Under the pieces are notes generated by a model. That model was not told where the DNA came from and searched no databases. It saw only the letters and a program-made list of their open reading frames with translations. This document shows positions 1 through 8,829 of a DNA stretch of 64,000 nucleotides, in pieces. The DNA is from a virus. Location of the stretch: the IMG/VR virus record IMGVR_UViG_3300046804_003469, positions 151,028 to 215,027 of that record; one strand, 5' to 3'. The first letter of the stretch is position 1. Each line of letters starts with the position of its first letter. The position numbers and the translations under genes were made by a program.

Positions 1-318
1 AGATCAAAAAATTATCTTATCACAAACAAAACAATTGGTGAAGAAGTAGAACTTGAAGAAGATTGGCAATCTGTAAATCGTAAAGATAAAACTGATGGAT
101 TAAGTCAAAAAGCAGTTAATGCTTATCGTCGTGAAAATCCTGGTTCCAAGTTACAAACTGCTGTAACTGAAAAAAAGCCTAAAGGGAAAAGGAAGAAAAG
201 ACGTAAGAGTTTTTGTAGTCGTATGAAAGGAATGAAATCAAAACTTACATCAGCAAAAACTGCTAGAGATCCAGATTCAAGAATTAACAAAGCACTTCGT
301 CGTTGGAATTGTAACTAA
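1..318 (+). CDS. Conserved hypothetical protein, 5'-truncated
   Basis: An open frame runs from the first base of the window to a TAA, giving the last 105 residues of a protein whose start lies outside. The C-terminal half is rich in Lys and Arg and contains two Cys (in RRKSFCSRMKGMK and RRWNCN). This Cys plus basic tail resembles small cyanophage proteins of the DUF6321 type, but I name that family from memory only. It sits directly before the terminase gene, so a role in the head or packaging module is possible. No catalytic motif is visible and the function is unknown. Confidence 0.7.
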   Translation, partial: RSKNYLITNKTIGEEVELEEDWQSVNRKDKTDGLSQKAVNAYRRENPGSKLQTAVTEKKPKGKRKKRRKSFCSRMKGMKSKLTSAKTARDPDSRINKALRRWNCN

Positions 319-320
319 TA

Positions 321-328
321 TATAAATT
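321..328 (+). promoter_or_regulatory. Weak late-promoter-like box before gene 17
   Basis: TATAAATT lies 7 bases before the terminase ATG. It differs from the T4 late consensus TATAAATA at the last base. The spacing to the start codon is short, so transcripts would be nearly leaderless. Tentative. Confidence 0.3.
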
Positions 329-334
329 TTTATT

Positions 335-1984
335 ATGGCAAATGATAACATTTACTTAGGTAATCCTAATCTAAAAAAAGCAAATACACCGATTGAATTT
401 ACTCAAGAACAGATTCTTGAGTTTGTAAAATGTAAAAATGATCCTGTATATTTTTCAAAAAATTATGTAAAAATTGTGACTCTTGATCACGGTCTGCAAC
501 CATTTGAACCTTATGATTTTCAAGAAAAATTAATTAATAACTTCTATAAGAATAGATTTAATATTTGTAAGATGCCACGGCAAACTGGTAAATCTACCAC
601 CGTAGTATCTTTTCTTTTACATTATGCAGTATTCAATGACAGTGTAAATATTGGTATTCTTGCAAACAAAGCATCAACTGCAAGAGAACTTTTAAGTAGA
701 CTTCAAATTGCTTATGAAAACCTTCCTAAATGGATGCAGCAAGGCATTCTATCGTGGAATAAGGGTTCTCTTGAGTTAGAGAATGGTTCAAAGATTCTTG
801 CCGCTTCTACGTCAGCATCTGCTGTCAGAGGAATGTCATTTAATATTATCTTTTTGGATGAATTTGCGTTCGTTCCAAATCATATTGCTGATGACTTTTT
901 TAGTTCAGTATATCCAACTATTTCTTCAGGTAAATCCACAAAGGTAATTATTGTATCTACGCCCAAAGGTATGAATCATTTCTACCGAATGTGGCATGAT
1001 GCTGAACGAGGAAAAAATGAATATATTCCTACAGATGTTCATTGGTCTGAAGTTCCTGGAAGAGATTCTGCTTGGAAAGAGCAAACCATTAAAAATACTT
1101 CAGAACAACAATTTAAAGTTGAGTTTGAATGTGAATTCTTAGGATCTGTAGATACTTTAATTGCTCCTAGCAAATTAAGAAGTTTGATTTATGAGGCACC
1201 ACAAACAAGGAATGCTGGATTAGATGTCTATGAAGACTCTAAAGATAATCATGACTATGTTATTTCTGTAGACGTTGCTAGAGGAGTTGGGAACGACTAC
1301 TCAGCATTTGTTGTGGTGGATATTACAGAGTTCCCCCATAGAATGGTTGCAAAGTATCGAGATAACAATATAAAACCGATGCTATTTCCAAGTATAATTC
1401 AAGAGGTAGCAAAAAATTACAACAATGCTTATATCTTATGTGAGGTTAATGATATTGGAGATCAAGTAGCAAGTATTCTTCACTATGATTTAGAATATAC
1501 AAATATTCTTATGTGTTCTATGAGAGGTAGAGCAGGTCAAATTGTTGGACAAGGATTTTCTGGAAAGAAAACACAACTTGGTGTCAAAATGTCCAAAACT
1601 GTTAAAAAAGTTGGATGTTTAAATCTTAAAACACTTATAGAAGAAAGTAAACTGTTACTTTGTGATTATGATACAATTAGTGAATTAACAACATTTATCC
1701 AAAAGCATAATTCTTTTGAAGCAGAAGAAGGTTGTAATGACGATCTTGCTATGTGCTTAGTAATTTATGCTTGGTTAGTCGCTCAAGATTACTTTAAAGA
1801 ACTTACCGATCAAGATGTAAGAAAGCGTTTATATGAAGAACAAAAAAATCAAATAGAGCAGGATATGGCTCCATTTGGATTTATATCTGACGGATTAGAT
1901 GATGTTAGTTTTGTGGATGATGATGGTGATAGATGGTTCACAGATGAATATGGTGACCGTTCATATATGTGGCAATATATGTGA
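335..1984 (+). CDS. 17: Terminase large subunit (gp17), DNA packaging ATPase and nuclease
   Basis: This protein of 549 residues is the packaging motor that threads DNA into the prohead through the portal and cuts the concatemer. The N-terminal ATPase has a Walker A motif RQTGKST near residues 82-88 and a Walker B motif IIFLDEF near 171-177. The C-terminal RNase H-like nuclease has SVDVARGVGNDYSA near 311-324, with Asp313 as the likely metal ligand, and a late NDDLA acidic motif near 470. T4 gp17 is 610 residues, so this is the shorter cyanophage form. Its stop overlaps the next start (TGATG). No separate small terminase gene was identified nearby. Confidence 0.97.
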   Translation: MANDNIYLGNPNLKKANTPIEFTQEQILEFVKCKNDPVYFSKNYVKIVTLDHGLQPFEPYDFQEKLINNFYKNRFNICKMPRQTGKSTTVVSFLLHYAVFNDSVNIGILANKASTARELLSRLQIAYENLPKWMQQGILSWNKGSLELENGSKILAASTSASAVRGMSFNIIFLDEFAFVPNHIADDFFSSVYPTISSGKSTKVIIVSTPKGMNHFYRMWHDAERGKNEYIPTDVHWSEVPGRDSAWKEQTIKNTSEQQFKVEFECEFLGSVDTLIAPSKLRSLIYEAPQTRNAGLDVYEDSKDNHDYVISVDVARGVGNDYSAFVVVDITEFPHRMVAKYRDNNIKPMLFPSIIQEVAKNYNNAYILCEVNDIGDQVASILHYDLEYTNILMCSMRGRAGQIVGQGFSGKKTQLGVKMSKTVKKVGCLNLKTLIEESKLLLCDYDTISELTTFIQKHNSFEAEEGCNDDLAMCLVIYAWLVAQDYFKELTDQDVRKRLYEEQKNQIEQDMAPFGFISDGLDDVSFVDDDGDRWFTDEYGDRSYMWQYM

Positions 1985-2208
1985 TGGATTTAGATAATCA
2001 AATAACATTAGGTCATTTATTTTTCACAAATAGGAATTGTAGGACTTGTGGGAAACAAAAAAATTTACTAGAAGATTTTTATAGAATTAGAAAAGGATCT
2101 TTAGTATCTTCATATTCTTACGAATGTAAAGAATGCACCAAGGAAAGAATTATAAAAAATAGAAAAAATAAATTTTATCATTACAAAACAGAATATCCCG
2201 ATTGGTAG
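1984..2208 (+). CDS. Small zinc-ribbon-like protein
   Basis: A 74-residue frame starts at an ATG overlapping the gp17 stop (TGATG). A GTG start at 1969 would add five residues but is less likely. The sequence has two CxxC pairs, CRTC near residue 19 and CKEC near 49, around the pattern GKQKNLLEDFY and followed by a basic KERIIKNRKNK tail. The four cysteines suggest a zinc-binding fold. Similar ribbons occur at the ends of phage HNH endonucleases and as free small proteins, but no HNH residues are present here. Translational coupling to the terminase is likely. Confidence 0.65.
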   Translation: MDLDNQITLGHLFFTNRNCRTCGKQKNLLEDFYRIRKGSLVSSYSYECKECTKERIIKNRKNKFYHYKTEYPDW

Positions 2209-2247
2209 ATATTCATGCATTGTTTCCCCGATCAAAAGTTGCTTTTT

Positions 2248-2255
2248 AATAAATA
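2248..2255 (+). promoter_or_regulatory. Late promoter (AATAAATA) for gene 18
   Basis: AATAAATA matches the T4-type late box at seven of eight bases. It lies 34 bases before the tail-sheath ATG, with a CAGGAG ribosome site between them. Confidence 0.6.
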
Positions 2256-2288
2256 TTTTTTAGATACATAAATCATCAGGAGAAAAAC

Positions 2289-4490
2289 ATGGCGACTCCT
2301 CAATTATCTCCAGGCGTACTCGTCAGAGAAGTTGATTTAACTGTAGGGAGAGCTGATAATGTATTAGAAAATGTTGGAGCAATTGCAGGTCCTTTCGCAC
2401 TTGGTCCAGTTAATGAGATTGTAAATATTACTACAGAACAAGAACTTATTAATACTTTTGGAAAACCACTTTCAACAGATTCCCAGTATGAGTATTGGAT
2501 GAGTGCATCCTCATACCTTTCTTACGGTGGTGTTCTTAAAGTAATCAGAACAGATAGTGCTAACTTAAATTGTGCAAATGCTGGCGTAAATACTGTTAGT
2601 AATGCATCAACTAAAATTAAAAATTATGATGATTATGTAGCAAACTGGTCTTCAACAAATTCAACATATATTTTTGCTGCTAAAAATCCAGGAACTTGGG
2701 GTAATGGATTAAAAGTTTGCATGATTGATGATCTTGCAGATCAAATTGTAGCAATTAACACTTCCAATCCAGGCAATGTTGGAGCAATTGTTGGATATGG
2801 AATGACTTATGCAATTACCAATACGGTGCTTGCTGGAATTGGAACTACTACTCCATTTACTGGTTATCTTAAAGCAATTGTTACTGGTGTAACAACAGAT
2901 ACACAAACTTCAAATAGTTTAGTTTCTGTTAAAATTGTTTCCAGAGTATCTTCTGGTGGAACAGAATATCCTGTATCTTATGCAGAAGGATTTGTTGGTG
3001 CTGCATTTAGTTCATATAGTTCAAACGTTAATTTTATTAACAATAGTGGTACTCTTGCTGGAACTGTTACACTTGGAATTGCTTCAGATTGGTATGGACA
3101 GCAAACTTTAGGACTGACAAATACAACAATTTATTGGAAATCAATTGCACCAAAGCCAATCTCAAATAGTTTTACATTAAATAGATCTGGAAAAAATGAT
3201 GGTCTTCATGTTGTAGTTGTTGATGATAGAGGATCTATAACTGGAGTTACTGGTAATATTTTAGAAAAGCATCTGTTCTTATCAAAATCAGCAGATTCTG
3301 TTTCAACCAGAAATTCACCACAAAGAAACTATTGGAAGGATTACTTAGCATTAAGTTCTGATTATCTCTATGCTGGTGATAATCCATCAGTTGGAGCAGA
3401 TACTTATTGGAACACACAATATCGTGCTACAGGTTTCTCAACTGCTTTCAATCCATATTCTGAATCTCAAGGTGCATGGAATCAAAATGCACAAGGAGTT
3501 ACTTTCAGTGCATTAGGAAATCTAACATATACATTATCTGGAGGAAAAGATTATTATGGAACTGATAATGTATCGAACGGAATGGTTGCAAAATTAGGTG
3601 ATTTATATACTTCATACGACTTATTTGCAAGCAAAGAAAATTCTAAGGTTGACTTCTTAATCATGGGTCCTGGACTTGATAATAAATCTGAATCTCAAGC
3701 AAAAGCAAATCATCTGATTGCAATTGCCGATGGAAGAAAAGATTGTGTTGCAGTTATTTCTCCACACAGATCAGATCTGGTAAATGTAACTAATGCAGAA
3801 ACACAAACAAATAATGTAATTCAGTTCTTTAGTCCACTTTCCTCATCCTCATATGCAGTATTTGATAGTGGATATAAGTATACTTATGATAGATTTAATA
3901 ACCTGTTTAGATATATCCCATGTAATGCGGATATTGCTGGATTAATGTGCAGAACTGGAATTCAAGCCTATCCTTGGTTCTCACCTGCTGGTCAACAGCG
4001 TGGAATTTTAAATAATGCAATTAAACTTGCATATAATCCAAACCAAGCACAAAGAGATAGACTTTATCCATTGAGAATTAATTCAGTTATAAATCAACCT
4101 GGAATTGGTATTTTACTCTTTGGAGATAAAACTGCTCTTGGATATGATTCGGCATTTGATAGAATTAATGTTAGAAGATTGTTCTTAACTGTTGAGCAAG
4201 CACTTCAAAAGTCTGCACAAGCACAACTGTTCGAATTAAATGATCAAATTACAAGAGCAAACTTCGTAAATATTGTTGAACCTTATTTACGTGATGTTCA
4301 AGCTAAGAGAGGATTATATGATTTCAGAGTGATCTGCGATGAGACTAACAACACTCCTGATATTATTGATAATAATGAGTTTAGAGCAGATATCTATCTC
4401 AAACCAGCTAAGTCTATCAACTATGTAACTATTACATTTGTTGCTACGAGAACTGGAGTCTCGTTCGAAGAAGTTGCTGGTAGAGTTTAA
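2289..4490 (+). CDS. 18: Tail sheath protein (gp18)
   Basis: This 733-residue protein is the contractile sheath subunit. The start MATPQLSPGVLVREVDLT is the usual sheath N-terminus. The C-terminal region (NVRRLFLTVEQALQKSA, then YLRDVQAKRGLYDFRV) carries the conserved sheath core fold. The variable middle, rich in Ser, Thr, Gly and Asn, would face outward. T4 gp18 is 659 residues, so extra length lies in the surface domains. CAGGAG precedes the ATG. It is followed by the tube gene, as in T4, and should be expressed late in large amounts. Confidence 0.97.
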   Translation: MATPQLSPGVLVREVDLTVGRADNVLENVGAIAGPFALGPVNEIVNITTEQELINTFGKPLSTDSQYEYWMSASSYLSYGGVLKVIRTDSANLNCANAGVNTVSNASTKIKNYDDYVANWSSTNSTYIFAAKNPGTWGNGLKVCMIDDLADQIVAINTSNPGNVGAIVGYGMTYAITNTVLAGIGTTTPFTGYLKAIVTGVTTDTQTSNSLVSVKIVSRVSSGGTEYPVSYAEGFVGAAFSSYSSNVNFINNSGTLAGTVTLGIASDWYGQQTLGLTNTTIYWKSIAPKPISNSFTLNRSGKNDGLHVVVVDDRGSITGVTGNILEKHLFLSKSADSVSTRNSPQRNYWKDYLALSSDYLYAGDNPSVGADTYWNTQYRATGFSTAFNPYSESQGAWNQNAQGVTFSALGNLTYTLSGGKDYYGTDNVSNGMVAKLGDLYTSYDLFASKENSKVDFLIMGPGLDNKSESQAKANHLIAIADGRKDCVAVISPHRSDLVNVTNAETQTNNVIQFFSPLSSSSYAVFDSGYKYTYDRFNNLFRYIPCNADIAGLMCRTGIQAYPWFSPAGQQRGILNNAIKLAYNPNQAQRDRLYPLRINSVINQPGIGILLFGDKTALGYDSAFDRINVRRLFLTVEQALQKSAQAQLFELNDQITRANFVNIVEPYLRDVQAKRGLYDFRVICDETNNTPDIIDNNEFRADIYLKPAKSINYVTITFVATRTGVSFEEVAGRV

Positions 4491-4528
4491 TTTAACTAGA
4501 TTATTAATTACAAAAGGAGGATCCTAAA

Positions 4529-5143
4529 ATGGCAACAATTCCAGTAAGAAACCTTTCTCAATTTAAATCAAAGTTAATTGGTGGTGGTGCTCGTCCTAAT
4601 TTATTTGAAGTGAACGTAACTTTCCCAACAGGAGTTAATTTAGGAATTCAGGCTGATGGTGGTGGAACATTTAACACAGATAATTTTAGATTCCTGTGTA
4701 AGGCTGCCGCATTACCTGCATCAAACGTTGCTCCAATTGATGTCCCATTCAGAGGACGTATTTTAAAAGTTGCTGGAGACAGAACTTTTGATACTTGGAC
4801 TGTAACCGTTATTAATGATGAAAACTTCCAACATAGAAGAGCATTTGAAGCATGGATGCAAAACGTTGCTCAATATGCTGACCATGCTGGTTTAACTAAC
4901 CCAGCTAGTTACATGGGTAATGCTAATGTTTATCAACTTGGAAGAACTAGATCAAATACTCAAACTCAAAGCAGCACTTCTGGTAATGCTGCTATATTAG
5001 CACAATATAAATTCATTGATATTTTCCCAACTAATGTTTCTGCAATTGAACTTTCTTATGAAAGCACTGATACTATTGAAGAGTTTACTGTTGAGTTCCA
5101 AGTTCAATACTTCTATCCTGAAAGAGCAGGTTCTGGTGCTTGA
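4529..5143 (+). CDS. 19: Tail tube protein (gp19)
   Basis: This 204-residue protein forms the inner tail tube through which DNA passes. The tube-fold signature is readable as FLCKAAALPASNVAPIDVPF, followed by GDRTFDTWTVTVINDENF and FEAWM. A very strong ribosome site, AAAGGAGG, lies about 10 bases upstream, which fits a highly expressed structural protein. It lies between the sheath and portal genes, the standard T4-like order. The product of 12870-13433 appears to share the same fold. Confidence 0.95.
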   Translation: MATIPVRNLSQFKSKLIGGGARPNLFEVNVTFPTGVNLGIQADGGGTFNTDNFRFLCKAAALPASNVAPIDVPFRGRILKVAGDRTFDTWTVTVINDENFQHRRAFEAWMQNVAQYADHAGLTNPASYMGNANVYQLGRTRSNTQTQSSTSGNAAILAQYKFIDIFPTNVSAIELSYESTDTIEEFTVEFQVQYFYPERAGSGA

Positions 5144-5149
5144 TAAATA
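5142..5149 (+). promoter_or_regulatory. Late promoter (GATAAATA) for gene 20
   Basis: GATAAATA overlaps the gp19 stop codon and lies 27 bases before the portal ATG. It matches seven of eight bases of the T4-like late box. Confidence 0.5.
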
Positions 5150-5175
5150 GAGCATAAGTAAGACGAATTTTAATA

Positions 5176-6852
5176 ATGGCAAAACTGTTTGGTTTTTCAA
5201 TTAATGATGATAACAAATTGCCCGCTAGTGCGGTCTCTCCCGTTCCTCCGAATACGGATGACGGGGCTGACTTTTACCTCACTAGCGGGTTTTTTGGATC
5301 TTATGTAGACCTTGAAGGAATTTATAGAACTGAATTTGATTTAATTAAAAGATATCGTGAGATGGCACTTCACCCAGAATGTGATGGTGCTATTGAAGAT
5401 ATTGTAAATGAAGCAATTGTTTCGGATACAAATGATGTTCCTGTTGAAATTGAATTATCAAACTTAAACGCCAGTGATGGTATAAAAAATAAAATAAGAC
5501 AAGAATTTAGATATATTTTAGATCTTTTAGATTTTGATAAAAAATGTCATGAAATTTATAGAAATTGGTATGTTGATGGAAGAATTCACTACCATAAGAT
5601 TATCGATTTAAAAAGACCTCAGGATGGCATACAAGAATTAAGATATATTGATGCCATGAAAATTAGGTATGTTAGACAAACCAAAAAGGAAAAGAAAGAT
5701 CAATATAGATTATCCAATATGAATCAGGATAATCCCATGCAATATGAGTTTCCTGAAATTGAGGAGTATTTTCTTTATACTCCTCAAGCAACATATCCAT
5801 CTTCAAATCCTTCAGCATTAGGAGATCAAAAAGGAATTAAGATTGCAAAAGATGCAATTACTTATTGCACTTCAGGACTTGTTGATAGAAATAAAGGATC
5901 CGTTCTTTCATATCTACATAAAGCAATTAAAGCACTCAATCAACTTCGTATGATTGAGGATAGTCTTGTTATTTACAGACTTTCTCGTGCTCCAGAAAGA
6001 AGAATTTTCTATATTGATGTAGGAAATCTTCCAAAAGTTAAAGCAGAACAATATCTTCGTGATGTTATGATGCGTTATCGTAACAAACTGGTATATGATG
6101 CAAATACTGGTGAAATTCGTGATGATCGCAAATTTATGTCTATGATGGAAGATTTTTGGCTTCCAAGAAGAGAAGGTGGTAGAGGAACTGAAATTACCAC
6201 TCTTCCTGGTGGACAAAATCTTGGAGAAATTACAGATATTAAATATTTCCAAGAAAAACTTTACAGATCTTTAAGTGTTCCACCTTCAAGAATTAGTGGA
6301 GATACTGGATTCAATCTTGGCAGATCTTCTGAAATCTTAAGAGATGAATTAAAGTTCACTAAATTTGTTGGTCGTCTCAGAAAAAGATTTTCAAACATGT
6401 TTAACGACATGTTAAAGACACAATTGATTTTAAAGAATATTATTACCCCAGAAGATTGGGAAGTAATGTCACAACATATACAATATGATTTCCTTTATGA
6501 CAATCATTTCTCGGAATTAAAAGAAGCCGAACTCTTAACTGAAAGATTAAATCTTCTTGTGACTGCAGAGCCTTATGTTGGTAAATATTTCTCCAAAGAT
6601 TATGTAAGAAGAAAAATTCTTCGTCAAACTGATGAAGAAATCATTGAACAAGATAAAATTATTAATAAAGAAATTAAAGATGGTATTATTCCAGATCCAA
6701 ATGCACCAATAGATCCAAATACTGGAATGCCAATGCAAGATACTGCTGGAATGAATCTTGGTCAACCAGTCATGGAACCAGATATTCAAAAACAAGCAGA
6801 TTCTGCAGTTGGAGTAAAGTCAGATTCTACTGCGCAAAAAGCAAATAAATAA
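5176..6852 (+). CDS. 20: Portal vertex protein (gp20)
   Basis: This 558-residue protein forms the dodecameric portal at the packaging vertex and docks the terminase. Recognisable conserved stretches are YREMALHPECDGAIEDIVNEA near residue 60, ALNQLRMIEDSLVIYRLSRAPERR near 255, and the clip and stem region SGDTGFNLGRSSEILRDE near 375. The C-terminal end is polar and low in complexity. T4 gp20 is 524 residues. The first 40 codons contain an unusual GC-rich nested inverted repeat, annotated separately, which the reading frame passes through without interruption. Confidence 0.97.
   Translation: MAKLFGFSINDDNKLPASAVSPVPPNTDDGADFYLTSGFFGSYVDLEGIYRTEFDLIKRYREMALHPECDGAIEDIVNEAIVSDTNDVPVEIELSNLNASDGIKNKIRQEFRYILDLLDFDKKCHEIYRNWYVDGRIHYHKIIDLKRPQDGIQELRYIDAMKIRYVRQTKKEKKDQYRLSNMNQDNPMQYEFPEIEEYFLYTPQATYPSSNPSALGDQKGIKIAKDAITYCTSGLVDRNKGSVLSYLHKAIKALNQLRMIEDSLVIYRLSRAPERRIFYIDVGNLPKVKAEQYLRDVMMRYRNKLVYDANTGEIRDDRKFMSMMEDFWLPRREGGRGTEITTLPGGQNLGEITDIKYFQEKLYRSLSVPPSRISGDTGFNLGRSSEILRDELKFTKFVGRLRKRFSNMFNDMLKTQLILKNIITPEDWEVMSQHIQYDFLYDNHFSELKEAELLTERLNLLVTAEPYVGKYFSKDYVRRKILRQTDEEIIEQDKIINKEIKDGIIPDPNAPIDPNTGMPMQDTAGMNLGQPVMEPDIQKQADSAVGVKSDSTAQKANK
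5221..5295 (+). repeat. Nested GC-rich inverted repeat ending in a T run, inside gene 20
   Basis: CCCGCTAGTG at 5221-5230 is perfectly complemented by CACTAGCGGG at 5280-5289, followed directly by six T residues (5290-5295). Inside are GTC/GAC (5233-5235/5269-5271), CCCGT/ACGGG (5239-5243/5261-5265) and TCCG/CGGA with an AATA loop (5247-5250/5255-5258). The element looks like an elaborate intrinsic terminator but lies within translated portal sequence, at about codons 16-40. Confidence 0.75.
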
Positions 6853-6877
6853 AAACGATTACTTATTTTTAAAAATT

Positions 6878-7039
6878 ATGGAAGAATTAATGGATATGAT
6901 TGCTGCAGATGAAAGTCCTTCACAAATCAGCGATAAAATCAAAGATTTACTTTTTACAAAAGCGGCAGAAAAGATAGATGATTTTAAACCATCTGTGTCT
7001 TCTTCTTTATTTGGTCAATTCGATACCGACGAGGAATAA
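6878..7039 (+). CDS. Small prohead core protein, gp67-like
   Basis: This 53-residue acidic protein (MEELMDMIAADES ... FDTDEE) lies between the portal gene and a gp68-like gene. T4 gene 67, a small acidic prohead core protein, occupies the same position and begins similarly (MEGLIEAI). The assignment rests on position, size, the acidic C-terminus and weak N-terminal similarity. The stop TAA is immediately followed by the ATG of the next gene, so the two are probably translated together. The product would help the gp22 scaffold assemble and would be degraded by gp21 during head maturation. Confidence 0.65.
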   Translation: MEELMDMIAADESPSQISDKIKDLLFTKAAEKIDDFKPSVSSSLFGQFDTDEE

Positions 7040-7360
7040 ATGAAATCTTTCAAGCAATTTATCTCAGAATCAGTTAATATTGCTGGCGATTTCACAGGAA
7101 ATCTTTATATCAACTCGCAACCAGATCAACCACAGCAAGTTGGTGAGGAATATGTTGCTGATGTAATGTGGAATGGAAGTTTATATAGGTTGGAATTAAC
7201 AACTAGAAACGGAATTCCAACAAAACAAGAACTTGGTGAGCAATTACAATCAACTTATCCTGGTGTAGTTGTTCATCAAATTTATCCAATGATGGAAAAG
7301 AATTTAAATATCAAAGATGTAAAAAGATACCACCCATCAAAATTAGAATGGATTGATTGA
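7040..7360 (+). CDS. Prohead core protein, gp68-like, with capsid-targeting N-terminus
   Basis: This 106-residue protein begins MKSFKQFISESV, which closely resembles the capsid-targeting peptide of T4 internal proteins (MKTYQEFIAE). It contains an Ile-Ser-Glu gp21-type cleavage motif. The mature part has VADVMWNGSLYRLEL and a short C-terminal domain with no enzyme motif. Its position after the gp67-like gene matches T4 gene 68. It starts one base after the preceding stop. I infer delivery into the prohead and cleavage by gp21. Similar N-termini recur at 29786 and 38561. Confidence 0.65.
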   Translation: MKSFKQFISESVNIAGDFTGNLYINSQPDQPQQVGEEYVADVMWNGSLYRLELTTRNGIPTKQELGEQLQSTYPGVVVHQIYPMMEKNLNIKDVKRYHPSKLEWID

Positions 7361-7363
7361 TAA

Positions 7364-8794
7364 ATGGCTCAGTGGAATGTAACTACACAAGATTATTTAA
7401 ATCAAGAAAGAAGTTTATTTGAAGTCGTTGGTGTCGCTTCCAGTGATGGACAAATTATTAGTGCTCAAAATCCATTCCCAGTAACTGGAACAGTTGGAAT
7501 ATCATCAGAAACACTTGTAACAATCAATGCAGATACAAATTCCGTAGATGCTTTTGGAAGACAAAGAGTATCTGAACCCTTTACTCTTGGTGATTATAAA
7601 CATCTTTATGCAATTGATCCAAACTTTTTAGATAGTTATTCTGGTGCTGGATCTACAGTATCATTTTTATCAAACCAAGCGTGTGCAAGATTATCTACTG
7701 GTATTGGATCTACTGCATATTCAGTTCATCAAACTAAATTTTATCATCATTATCAACCAGGAAAATCACAATTAATTTTCAGTTCTTTTAATTTTTATGC
7801 ACCCCAACAAAATGCAACAAAAAGAACTGGATACTTTGATGATAGAGATGGAATATTTTTTGAACAAGTTGGACTTAGCACTTCAGATGGTATAAATGCT
7901 GGTATAGGAACTTATAACTGGGTTATAAGAAGTTATGTTACTGGAATTGCATCAGAAACAAGAATTCCAAGATCTCAATGGAATAGAGATAAATTTAATG
8001 GAACTGGGGCATCTGGTATAACTCTTGATTTTACAAAAACTCAACTTGCATTTATTGATTTTCAATGGTTAGGGGTAGGTAGAGTTCGTTGTGGTTTTGC
8101 TCACGATGGAAAATTAGTGACTGCACACGAATTTTATCACTCAAATAATTTACCTACAGTATATCTTGCAAATCCCAATCTTCCAGTTCGTTGCGAACTT
8201 AGAAACACTGGTGTTGGTATTGGAGCATCATTTGATCAAATTTGTGCCACCGTAATGTCTGAAGGTGGATATGTAGAAAGTGGAATTGATTTTTCTCATA
8301 CTATGCTTACCACAAGAACAACTCCAACCCCAGCAGGAACAGAGTTTCCTTTGATTGCTATTCGCCTTAAAAATAGTTTTCAAGGTTATCCAAATAGAAT
8401 GTCAGTCAGATTGAATAACTTATCAATTTATTGCGAAACGAATAGTATTTCATATAGAGTTGTTAAACTTCCAAGTTCCTCATTTTTAAGTAATGCAGGA
8501 ACTTTAACTTGGACTTCTGCAGCAAATGATAGTGGTGTGGAATACTGTATTGATGCAACAACTTATTCTGATGGAGATGAGTTTGCATCAGGATTTGTTC
8601 CTTCTGGAGCATCTCAAAACTCACTTTCTCCAGTTGCATCAGGGCAACTAAGTTCAGCAAAGAAAAATATTATTGTTCAGAATATTGACTCAACAAGTTC
8701 AGAAGTTTATGCAATTATTGTGAGAACAATTACAACGACTGGAAATGCAACCGCAAACGTTGCTTGTTCATTACAATGGAGAGAGATATATTAA
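7364..8794 (+). CDS. Virion structural protein inserted between genes 68 and 21
   Basis: This 476-residue protein has no T4 counterpart at this position. It is rich in Ser, Thr, Gly, Asn and aromatic residues, with beta-strand-like repeats and conserved-looking blocks GRQRVSEPFTLGDYKHLY near residue 65 and FDDRDGIFFEQVG near 160. There is no signal peptide and no catalytic motif. Its place among late head genes, its composition and its start three bases after the gp68-like stop suggest a surface-exposed virion protein. Whether it belongs to the head or the tail cannot be decided from sequence. Confidence 0.65.
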   Translation: MAQWNVTTQDYLNQERSLFEVVGVASSDGQIISAQNPFPVTGTVGISSETLVTINADTNSVDAFGRQRVSEPFTLGDYKHLYAIDPNFLDSYSGAGSTVSFLSNQACARLSTGIGSTAYSVHQTKFYHHYQPGKSQLIFSSFNFYAPQQNATKRTGYFDDRDGIFFEQVGLSTSDGINAGIGTYNWVIRSYVTGIASETRIPRSQWNRDKFNGTGASGITLDFTKTQLAFIDFQWLGVGRVRCGFAHDGKLVTAHEFYHSNNLPTVYLANPNLPVRCELRNTGVGIGASFDQICATVMSEGGYVESGIDFSHTMLTTRTTPTPAGTEFPLIAIRLKNSFQGYPNRMSVRLNNLSIYCETNSISYRVVKLPSSSFLSNAGTLTWTSAANDSGVEYCIDATTYSDGDEFASGFVPSGASQNSLSPVASGQLSSAKKNIIVQNIDSTSSEVYAIIVRTITTTGNATANVACSLQWREIY

Positions 8795-8797
8795 TTT

Positions 8798-8805
8798 AAT
8801 AAATA
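8798..8805 (+). promoter_or_regulatory. Late promoter (AATAAATA)
   Basis: AATAAATA lies 25 bases before the ATG at 8830, in the gap after the 476-residue structural gene. It matches the late box at seven of eight bases. Confidence 0.55.
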
Positions 8806-8829
8806 ACTAATAAGTGTATTATAAGAATA

